A stretch of DNA of 64,000 bases from Niabella aurantiaca DSM 17617 (GTDB taxonomy: Bacteria; Bacteroidota; Bacteroidia; Chitinophagales; Chitinophagaceae): positions 62,001 to 126,000 of the forward strand of contig NZ_KB893627.1 of assembly GCF_000374125.1 (NCBI RefSeq). The letters run 5' to 3'. Under the pieces are notes generated by a model, which was given only the letters and a program-made list of their open reading frames with translations, searched no databases and was not told the origin of the DNA. Numbering within the stretch: the stretch's first letter is position 1; each line of letters opens with the position of its first letter. Both the position numbers and the translations under genes were made by a program. Positions 17,912-24,631 of this stretch are shown piece by piece.

Positions 17912-18288
17912 TTTCTGAATTTTGATGTTTTCAATAAACCGGTGCGCTTTTTTTATGAGATCTTATGAGAAAAACGGTCTGATACCTTAAGGAATGGTCT
18001 GCATAGCAGGAGCAGATACCTGTTTAGAAAAGAGTAAAGGCGCCGTTCAAAAGTAGGGAAATTGGCTCAAACCGGCAAATCAGGTACAGGAAAGGGCCCC
18101 CAGGTATCGGCTGGGCTGGCGATTGTATGTTTGGAATGTCGCCGTCAATGTGTGGGTGTGGGAGTTGCACAGGTAAAGGCAGCAGGCATGGCCCCGGGTT
18201 CTGATCCTTAAAATAAAAAAGGGTCTGTGCCGTTGGCGGCGTTCCGGATGCGGCAGCATAAATGATGCGCCCGCCCTGAAGCCGCACA
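17912..18288. other. non-coding gap between the two acylphosphatase-like genes
   Basis: About 380 bp without a convincing gene; open frames on the minus strand are of low complexity and lack a start context. No strong terminator or promoter box was seen. Confidence 0.4.
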
Positions 18289-18561
18289 TCATCCCCGTAT
18301 CTCAAACCATCTGTATTCTGCTGCTTCAGGAACATCGGTAACGGTGACCGCTGTTACGGAAGAACCGGGCGATCCCTGTTTGCACCAGTCGATAAAGCGT
18401 TGCAGCGGCTCTGCATCTCCATATGCATAAATAAGCACGGAACCGTCCGGCAGGTTCTGAACAGAACCCAGGATTCCCATCATATCGGCCTGCTGCTTTG
18501 CGGTTTTTCTGAAAAAGACACCCTGTACCTTACCCGTTATCGTTATCTTTTTTGTGCTCAT
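18289..18561 (-). CDS. acylphosphatase
   Basis: A 90-residue enzyme that hydrolyses acyl-phosphate bonds in the cytoplasm. It has the complete signature ITGKVQGVFFRKTAKQQAD with catalytic Arg18, and GILGSVQNLPDGSV with catalytic Asn36. Length is normal. It starts 8 bp after the fRMsr gene and is the third gene of a run DinB-like, fRMsr, acylphosphatase with gaps of 3 and 8 bp. Confidence 0.93.
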   Translation of the reverse strand: MSTKKITITGKVQGVFFRKTAKQQADMMGILGSVQNLPDGSVLIYAYGDAEPLQRFIDWCKQGSPGSSVTAVTVTDVPEAAEYRWFEIRG

Positions 18562-18569
18562 AGCTGCTT

Positions 18570-19052
18570 TTATAATAAGTGAAAAGAAATACTGTTCAAC
18601 AGCGCTTCCAGGTGTAGCTGATCTGTGGTGCTAAAATGGTCTTGTATTTCGCTGTCTGCATCCAGCACGCCCAGCACTTCCCCGTTGCGGATGATGGGCA
18701 CAACGATCTCGGATCTTGAGCGGCTGCTGCAGGCAATATGGCCGGGGAACTGTTCCACATCTGCTACGATGAGGGTTTCGGCTTTTTCCCATGCGGTACC
18801 GCAAACACCGCGCCCTTTCCGGATGCGGGTACAGGCAACGGGTCCCTGGAAGGGGCCCAGTACCAGTTCGTCATTTTTGACAAGATAAAAGCCGACCCAC
18901 CACCAGTTGAATTGCTCTTTCAGCGCCGCGGCAATATTGGAGAGGTTGGCGATCAGATCGGGTTCTCCTTCAAGGAGCGCACGGATCTGCGGAAGGAGCG
19001 ATCGGTATTGCTCTTCTTTTGATCCGGAATGTATAGAAAGATCTTCTGCCAT
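18570..19052 (-). CDS. msrC: free methionine-(R)-sulfoxide reductase (GAF domain)
   Basis: A 160-residue single-GAF enzyme that reduces free methionine-R-sulfoxide using thioredoxin. Three cysteines occur at 74, 84 and 108 (ACTRIRKGRGVCGTAW and PGHIACSSRSRSEIVVP), with the same 10- and 24-residue spacing as the catalytic and resolving cysteines of characterised fRMsr proteins. The C-terminal segment GEVLGVLDADSE closes the pocket. Antioxidant repair is the expected role. It lies between the DinB-like and acylphosphatase genes in one operon. Confidence 0.92.
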   Translation of the reverse strand: MAEDLSIHSGSKEEQYRSLLPQIRALLEGEPDLIANLSNIAAALKEQFNWWWVGFYLVKNDELVLGPFQGPVACTRIRKGRGVCGTAWEKAETLIVADVEQFPGHIACSSRSRSEIVVPIIRNGEVLGVLDADSEIQDHFSTTDQLHLEALLNSISFHLL

Positions 19053-19055
19053 GAT

Positions 19056-19586
19056 TTACCGGGCTTCGTTTTTTAGTTGTTCATTGAATGCTTTTGATGC
19101 CCCTTTGTTAATGGAAAGGCTTTCCCATCGATCTTTGCGGATCTGCTTGCCGATAAACACGATCTGGCCTACATGGTAAGCGTAGTGGGTCAGCTGGCGG
19201 TGTATGGCTTCAATGACCGTTAACGGTTTGGTGCGGATGGTCACTGTTTTCTGCAGGTCCTCCGGTTTTAATGACTCGAGAGCGTCCAGCAGGCATTTCC
19301 AGCCTTCTTCCCAGAGGCCCATCAGGTGTGCCCGGTCAAGGTGCTGCTCTTCAAACTCCGCATCTCTTTTCCGCCATTCTTTTTCGCCATCTTCGGCAAG
19401 GAAATGGCTCCAGCGGCTGAGCATATTGCCATGCAGATGCGTAATGTTCACCGCAAGATTGTTGTTGGCCACATCCGGCCGAAAATGAAAATCGGCATCC
19501 TCTAATTGCTGAAATGTCCGTTCTGCCAATCCTTTGTAATCCTTAAATTGCTGAATCGCGCTTTTTATGAATAATGTTTCGTTCAT
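19056..19586 (-). CDS. DinB-superfamily (DUF1572) protein
   Basis: A 176-residue four-helix-bundle protein with the metal-site histidines of the DinB/YfiT fold (one in ITHLHGNMLSRW and two in HRQLTHYAYHVGQI). DUF1572 members are thought to be metal-dependent, possibly thiol-transferase-like, but no reaction is established. It is the first gene of the fRMsr-acylphosphatase operon. The 28 bp directly before its ATG consist of heptamer repeats rather than an ordinary leader. Confidence 0.85.
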   Translation of the reverse strand: MNETLFIKSAIQQFKDYKGLAERTFQQLEDADFHFRPDVANNNLAVNITHLHGNMLSRWSHFLAEDGEKEWRKRDAEFEEQHLDRAHLMGLWEEGWKCLLDALESLKPEDLQKTVTIRTKPLTVIEAIHRQLTHYAYHVGQIVFIGKQIRKDRWESLSINKGASKAFNEQLKNEAR

Positions 19587-19614
19587 GTTTCACGTTTCTG
19601 ATTTCTGATGAACC
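19587..19614. repeat. short heptamer array before the DinB-like gene
   Basis: Four in-phase 7-mers on the plus strand: GTTTCAC, GTTTCTG, ATTTCTG, ATGAACC. It abuts the start codon at 19586. A further set with the same length (ATTGAAC, TTCGAAC, CTTAAAA) lies at 19641-19661. Confidence 0.55.
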
Positions 19615-19655
19615 TGTTAAGACACGAAGACCCGGTTAACATTGAACTTCGAACC

Positions 19656-21383
19656 TTAAAATCCCGCTGCTGAATCATCGCCCCGGTGGTCGGCTACAGC
19701 TTCCATTTTTCCGCCGGGCTGTACTTTTATAACCTCCGTACGGCCAATTTGTTTGCGGTTGTATAATTTATAACCCATTTTTTCAAGGGCCCGGGACGTC
19801 TGCTCCGGGAAACCGCTTTCAATATCAATGCGGTCCGGTAGCCATTGATGGTGGAATTTTGGTTTGTTTACCGCGTCATCCGTGCTCATATTAAAATCGA
19901 TGATGTTAACGATCGTCTGAAAAACAGAAGTAGGGATGGTGGTGCCGCCCGGCGTACCTACCACAAGGAAGGGGGCATTGTTTTTTAAAACAAGGGTGGG
20001 AGCCATGGAGCTGAGCATGCGCTTTCCCGGCGCAATGGCATTGGCCTTTCCGCCCACGGCGCCGAAGAGGTTGGGAGATCCGGGTTTGGCGCTGAAATCA
20101 TCCATTTCATCATTTAAAAGAAAGCCCGCGCCGCCCACAACGGTACGGCTCCCGTAGCTGTTGTTGAGGGTGGTGGTTACGGCCACCGCGTTTCCTTCCT
20201 TATCCAGAACACTTAAGTGTGTGGTCTCTTCGCTTTCATAACCGGGCACTATACCTTCTGCGGTTTGTTTGCTGTTGCCGGCCTTCTGCGGATCATAGTC
20301 CTGCATCCTGTTCTTGAGGTAGGCTTCACTGGTCAGTTCTTTAACAGGTACTTTTACAAAATCGGCATCGCCCATATAGCGCGCCCGGTCGGCATAGGCC
20401 CGGCGTTCGGCTTCGGTCATCAACTGCACGGCTGCCGGCGTTGCAAAGCCCATCGCGCCGATATTGTACGGCTCAATCATTTTCAGCATCTGGTTCAGCA
20501 ACAACCCGCCGCTGCTGGGCATCGGCATCCCGATGATTTGGTATCCCCTGTACGTAAAACCGAGGGGCTGCCGCAGCTTTGCCTGGTAGGTTTTCAGGTC
20601 ATCCAGGCTGATGATACCGCTGCCGCGTTTCATTTCTTCCACAATCAGGCGGGCGGTTTCACCTTCATAAAATCCCGGCTGCCCGTTTTCCTGTATCCGC
20701 CTTAATGTTGCGGCAAGCTCTTTCTGGATCAGGGTATCGCCTTCCCGCCACTGCGCTTGTTTTACAAAAGCCGTTGGGCGGGTGCTGAATTGCTGAAAGT
20801 CTTCCCTGTTGGCATTGAGCCCGCGGGCTTCCGCTGCGGTGATCACAAAGCCGTGCTCGGCAAAATCAATAGCCGGCTGTATCAATACCCGCATGGGAAG
20901 TTTGGCATAGCGCTGCGCGGCAAACAGGCCGGCTACCGTTCCCGGCACGCCGGAGGAAAGGTGCCCGTTCAGGCTCTTTGCTGCAACCGCATTACCGTTG
21001 GCATCGAGGTACATATCCCGATGCGCTCCGGAGGGTGCCATCTCCCGGTAATCGATGGCTATTTTTTCCTTATTGGCCAACCGGGCCACCATAAACCCGC
21101 CGCCACCGATGTTGCCGGCTCCGGGATACACTACCGCTAATGCCCACTGAGTGGCAATGGCGGCATCCACAGCATTTCCTCCTTTTTTCAACATTTCCAA
21201 TCCTGCCATACTGGCCAGCGGGTGTGCAGATACAACGGCTCCGTTCGAAGCGTTGATATGTTTGGTACTGGTATAATGCCCCGCGTTGATCCCGGAAGAA
21301 CCGGCCGGCGGTGAGCCGGCCTTTTTTGTGGAGGAACAGGCGGTAAGCAGGAGCAGGGCCGCGGCAACAACAAGACTGCGCAT
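19656..21383 (-). CDS. ggt: gamma-glutamyltransferase (lipoprotein)
   Basis: Cleaves gamma-glutamyl bonds of glutathione and related compounds, normally in the periplasm. It has 575 residues. The signal ends in a lipobox (LLLTACSS, Cys about 16), so it is predicted to be membrane anchored. The autoprocessing site is EETTHLSVLDKEGNAVAV, with the new N-terminal Thr at about 387. The large subunit contains the gamma-glutamate-binding Arg region (IAIDYREMAP), and the small subunit has NDEMDDFS, SSMAPT and GTPGGTTIPTSV. It is one gene, divergent from the PIG-L deacetylase across about 265 bp. Confidence 0.95.
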   Translation of the reverse strand: MRSLVVAAALLLLTACSSTKKAGSPPAGSSGINAGHYTSTKHINASNGAVVSAHPLASMAGLEMLKKGGNAVDAAIATQWALAVVYPGAGNIGGGGFMVARLANKEKIAIDYREMAPSGAHRDMYLDANGNAVAAKSLNGHLSSGVPGTVAGLFAAQRYAKLPMRVLIQPAIDFAEHGFVITAAEARGLNANREDFQQFSTRPTAFVKQAQWREGDTLIQKELAATLRRIQENGQPGFYEGETARLIVEEMKRGSGIISLDDLKTYQAKLRQPLGFTYRGYQIIGMPMPSSGGLLLNQMLKMIEPYNIGAMGFATPAAVQLMTEAERRAYADRARYMGDADFVKVPVKELTSEAYLKNRMQDYDPQKAGNSKQTAEGIVPGYESEETTHLSVLDKEGNAVAVTTTLNNSYGSRTVVGGAGFLLNDEMDDFSAKPGSPNLFGAVGGKANAIAPGKRMLSSMAPTLVLKNNAPFLVVGTPGGTTIPTSVFQTIVNIIDFNMSTDDAVNKPKFHHQWLPDRIDIESGFPEQTSRALEKMGYKLYNRKQIGRTEVIKVQPGGKMEAVADHRGDDSAAGF

Positions 21384-21570
21384 GAAAATAAAATTTTGGG
21401 AAAGGTATAAAAAGTTTCTGGATTACATGGCCGGCCGTGTTCCTGCCTGGGGCTCGACTTTTAGTCAGATCCGTTTTTATACCCGGAAACTCCGGGGCAC
21501 TTTCTTTGGGTTCATGTTTTTCCCGGTTTCGGTCAGGATAAAGCTCAACGTTCGGTCCGGCCTGAAGCGT

Positions 21571-21635
21571 TTCCATATTTCCACGTTTTCAAATTCCGTG
21601 GCTGATAGCTGATGGCTCAATTCTCAACGCTCCAT
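21571..21635. repeat. heptamer array before the PIG-L deacetylase gene
   Basis: In-phase 7-mers such as GCTGATA, GCTGATG, GCTCAAT, TCTCAAC, GCTCCAT (21601-21635), preceded by less regular TTCCATA/TTTCCAC-type units. The array ends 14 bp before the ATG at 21650. Confidence 0.5.
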
Positions 21636-21649
21636 TGTATATTCGTAAG

Positions 21650-24139
21650 ATGAAGCGTATTGTCTGTTCTTTTTTATTGATGTGCTTTTGTGGTACGGGG
21701 ATTGCCCAGGCACCCCGGAGCTGGTCGGGAAGCGAGATCCAGCAGGGCATCCGGAAACTGAATGTACTGGGTTCTGTTCTTTACCTGGCGGCACATCCGG
21801 ATGATGAAAATACACGGCTGATCACCTACCTGGCAAATGAGAAGTGCTACCGCACCGGTTATCTTTCGCTGACGCGCGGAGACGGCGGGCAGAACCTTAT
21901 CGGGGAGGAGCAGGGTATCGAGCTGGGATTGATCCGCACACAGGAGCTGCTTGCTGCGCGGCGTATCGATGGCGGCGAGCAGTTTTTTACCCGCGCATTT
22001 GATTTTGGATTTTCAAAAAATCCGGAAGAAACGTTTGCTATATGGAACCGCCGGCTGGTGTTGAGTGATGTCGTTTGGGTGATCCGGAAATTTCAGCCGG
22101 ATGTGATCATTACCCGATTTCCGGTAACCGGAGAGGGGGGGCACGGTCATCATACGGCGTCGGCGATCCTGGCCAATGAAGCATTCAAAATGGCTGCCGA
22201 TCCCCGGCGATACCCGGAGCAGCTGAACTATGTAAAGCCCTGGCAGGCCAAACGTATTTTATGGAATACATTTAATTTCGGCGGAACGAATACCACAGGA
22301 CCTTCCGAGTTCAAAATAGATGTAGGGGGGTACAATGCTTCCCTGGGGAAGAGTTATGGCGAGATAGCGGCACTCAGCAGAAGCCAGCACAAAAGCCAGG
22401 GGTTTGGCTCTGCCGGAACCCGGGGTGAGAGCTGGGAATATTTTAAAACAACCGGCGGAAGCGCGCCTTCAACTGAGCTGATGGATGGCATTGATCTTAG
22501 CTGGAACCGTGTGGGGCCCGGTGGCAAAGAAATTGAAACTGCCGTTAAAAAGATCGGGGAAGCATTTTCGATCCTCCGTCCGGCGGCATCGGTTCAGCCT
22601 CTGGCAGCATTGTACCGGATGATCGGGCAATTGCCGGATTCATACTGGAAAAACAAAAAAATGGCCGAGGTGCGGGAGCTGATCCGGCAATGTTGCGGTT
22701 TATTTATAAGAGCTACCAGCAGCACGCAGCTATTATTTCCCGGTGATACGGTGGCGTTCACCGTAAATGCGATCAACCGGTCGGCCGGGGCCATAAGGCT
22801 CAAAGCCATCGGTATCGGGGATGAACAGCTGCTGCTGGATCAGCCGCTGCCGGCCAACCGGAACCTGGTGCAGAAGGTAGCGGTACCCATTGCCAAAAAT
22901 ACCCCGTTAACACAGCCCTACTGGCTGCGCGAAAAGATGGCGCCTGCCAATTATACGGTGCATGATCAGCAGGAGATCGGCATCCCGGATGTGGCACCGG
23001 CCTTTACGGCCCGATTTGTCACGGCCATCGAAGGTGTAGACCTGACATTTGATGTACCGGTATTGTATCATTTTACAGACCCGGTGAAAGGTGAAATATA
23101 CCAGCCGGTAATGGTGGCGCCCCGCATCACTGTGCAGCTGTCTCCAAAAATACTGCTGTTCCAAAAGGGAAAAACAGAAGAAAAAAAACTGAAGCTTCAC
23201 TATACCATCAATCAATCCGTTGCCAGTGAGCTGCAGTTTGGACTGGCAGGATTGCCCGGAACGGAAGCGGCGGCGGTTGCAGATACCGGGGCCGGTGTTT
23301 TTATACCCGTGTCCAATAAACAGCTCAGCAATGCTGTAACCACGGTGGAGGGCAATGTATGGGAGCGTACTGCTCCCGCAGAGCGGTACGGGCAGGCGAT
23401 AAAATCGATCCGCTATGATCATATTCCCGATATCAATTACCTCTATACCGATTCGGTAAAGCTGCTGAACATCGATCTGAGAACTGCGGGAAAGAAGATC
23501 GGATACATACCGGGTGCGGGTGATAAAGTACCGGAAGTGCTGACGGCCATGGGCTACCAGGTAGTGCTGCTGGACCGTCAAAAACTGGCAACAACGGAGC
23601 TTTCCGGTTTTGATGCCATTATAAGCGGCGTACGGGCCTATAATATCCACGAATGGCTGAATGATGCCTATGAGCCGTTGATGGCTTATATTCGCAACGG
23701 AGGGAACCTGATCGTTCAATACTGTACAAATAATAACATCGGGCCTGTAAAAGCAAAGATCGGTCCGTATGATTTTTCCATTTCCCGGAGCCGGATTACA
23801 GATGAGAATGCCCCGGTGCGTTTTACAGATCCTTTCATGCGGGTATTGCGCTACCCCAACCAGATCACGGACAAAGATTTTGAAGGCTGGGTGCAGGAGC
23901 GGAGCACTTATCACGCAGCCAACTGGGATGCACACCTGAAACCGGTGCTGGTGATGCGCGATCCCGGAGAGCAGGAAAATGCCGGTGCCCTGATAACCGG
24001 CAAATATGGGAAAGGTTATTTTACTTATTGCGGGATCACATTTTTCAGGCAGCTGCCGGCTGCAGTTCCCGGGGCAATTCGTTTATTTGCAAATATTATT
24101 GCATTAAATTCGCAGACATCAACAAATGTAAATGACTGA
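21650..24139 (+). CDS. PIG-L (LmbE-like) deacetylase family protein
   Basis: Secreted protein of 829 residues. After the signal peptide (MKRIVCSFLLMCFCGTGIAQ) comes a PIG-L/LmbE zinc deacetylase domain in about the first 270 residues: LAAHPDDENTR supplies the AHPDDE metal/catalytic motif and GEGGHGHHTAS the second zinc histidines. The family removes N-acetyl groups from sugar derivatives. The remaining ~550 residues hold Ig-like beta domains and a C-terminal ThuA/glutamine amidotransferase-like segment (GYQVVLLDRQ, YIRNGGNLIVQY). The frame begins with a TTG at 21635, but the ATG at 21650 opens the signal peptide. It overlaps the following micro-ORF by 8 bp. Confidence 0.88.
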   Translation: MKRIVCSFLLMCFCGTGIAQAPRSWSGSEIQQGIRKLNVLGSVLYLAAHPDDENTRLITYLANEKCYRTGYLSLTRGDGGQNLIGEEQGIELGLIRTQELLAARRIDGGEQFFTRAFDFGFSKNPEETFAIWNRRLVLSDVVWVIRKFQPDVIITRFPVTGEGGHGHHTASAILANEAFKMAADPRRYPEQLNYVKPWQAKRILWNTFNFGGTNTTGPSEFKIDVGGYNASLGKSYGEIAALSRSQHKSQGFGSAGTRGESWEYFKTTGGSAPSTELMDGIDLSWNRVGPGGKEIETAVKKIGEAFSILRPAASVQPLAALYRMIGQLPDSYWKNKKMAEVRELIRQCCGLFIRATSSTQLLFPGDTVAFTVNAINRSAGAIRLKAIGIGDEQLLLDQPLPANRNLVQKVAVPIAKNTPLTQPYWLREKMAPANYTVHDQQEIGIPDVAPAFTARFVTAIEGVDLTFDVPVLYHFTDPVKGEIYQPVMVAPRITVQLSPKILLFQKGKTEEKKLKLHYTINQSVASELQFGLAGLPGTEAAAVADTGAGVFIPVSNKQLSNAVTTVEGNVWERTAPAERYGQAIKSIRYDHIPDINYLYTDSVKLLNIDLRTAGKKIGYIPGAGDKVPEVLTAMGYQVVLLDRQKLATTELSGFDAIISGVRAYNIHEWLNDAYEPLMAYIRNGGNLIVQYCTNNNIGPVKAKIGPYDFSISRSRITDENAPVRFTDPFMRVLRYPNQITDKDFEGWVQERSTYHAANWDAHLKPVLVMRDPGEQENAGALITGKYGKGYFTYCGITFFRQLPAAVPGAIRLFANIIALNSQTSTNVND

Positions 24140-24311
24140 TAAGAAAAAGGAGATTATGGGCATCCGCCGGGGTGAAATGGCATTTCTTGTTGCCATTGTG
24201 ATCGGACTGATCGTCGGCACACTTATTAAAAAGATACGGCTGGGTCTGATGCTGGGACTGATCATCGGTTTGGGGATCGTATTTATGAACAGCCTGCGGG
24301 CGAAGCGGTGA
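24132..24311 (+). CDS. small membrane protein, 59 residues
   Basis: A micro-ORF starting inside the last codons of the deacetylase gene (ATGACTGA overlap of 8 bp), which implies translational coupling. It encodes a basic N-terminus (MTDKKKEIMGIRRG) and two hydrophobic helices (EMAFLVAIVIGLIVGTL and LGLMLGLIIGLGIVFM) separated by KKIR, ending in LRAKR. I do not recognise a family. The clean two-helix hairpin with positive flanks and the coupling make it a credible gene. Confidence 0.72.
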   Translation: MTDKKKEIMGIRRGEMAFLVAIVIGLIVGTLIKKIRLGLMLGLIIGLGIVFMNSLRAKR

Positions 24312-24312
24312 G

Positions 24313-24347
24313 GGAGTGAATGGGGAGTAGTGAATGGTGAATAGGGA
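24313..24347. repeat. heptamer array, GTGA-type
   Basis: Five in-phase 7-mers (GGAGTGA, ATGGGGA, GTAGTGA, ATGGTGA, ATAGGGA) directly after the stop codon of the 59-residue ORF. Confidence 0.6.
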
Positions 24348-24383
24348 TCCGGAATTGTACATGATGCAGAAGACATGCCAGGG

Positions 24384-24495
24384 ATCAGGTATCAAATATC
24401 AAGCATCAAATATCAACGATCAGGCATCCAGGGTCTAATGTCTAATATCTAATATCTGACGTCTAACATCTAATCTCCGGCCTCTAATAATCAAT
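24384..24495. repeat. 16-unit heptamer array, ATCAAAT and ATCTAAT types
   Basis: Sixteen uninterrupted 7-bp units. Seven are of ATCAAAT type (ATCAGGT, ATCAAAT, ATCAAGC, and so on) and then most are of RTCTAAT type (GTCTAAT twice, ATCTAAT, ATCTGAC, GTCTAAC, ATCTAAT), ending CTCCGGC, CTCTAAT, AATCAAT. The phase never slips, and the last unit overlaps the start codon of the next micro-ORF. Confidence 0.75.
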
Positions 24496-24631
24496 GCGTA
24501 TGAATAAGCAGATACAGGATGAGGAAAAGGCCCCCCTCTTCGGGTCCTGGACTATATGGTATGTTCTCGTGGTCGTGGTGCTTTTCTTGCTGATCGCCTG
24601 CTTTCACCAGATCACAAAAACCTACTCATGA
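24494..24631 (+). CDS. small single-pass membrane protein upstream of the symporter, 45 residues
   Basis: A micro-ORF of 45 residues (a second ATG at 24500 would give 43). It has an acidic/basic N-terminus (MRMNKQIQDEEKAPLFGS) and one strong membrane helix (TIWYVLVVVVLFLLIACFHQI). Its stop codon overlaps the symporter ATG by one to two bases (ATGA), as in translationally coupled pairs. By position it could be a small accessory subunit of the Na+/solute symporter; that is inference, with no sequence family recognised. Confidence 0.7.
   Translation: MRMNKQIQDEEKAPLFGSWTIWYVLVVVVLFLLIACFHQITKTYS

Noticed and set aside
22907-23935. 342-codon open frame antisense to the PIG-L deacetylase gene
   Set aside because: Fully inside a supported gene on the other strand with no recognisable motifs.
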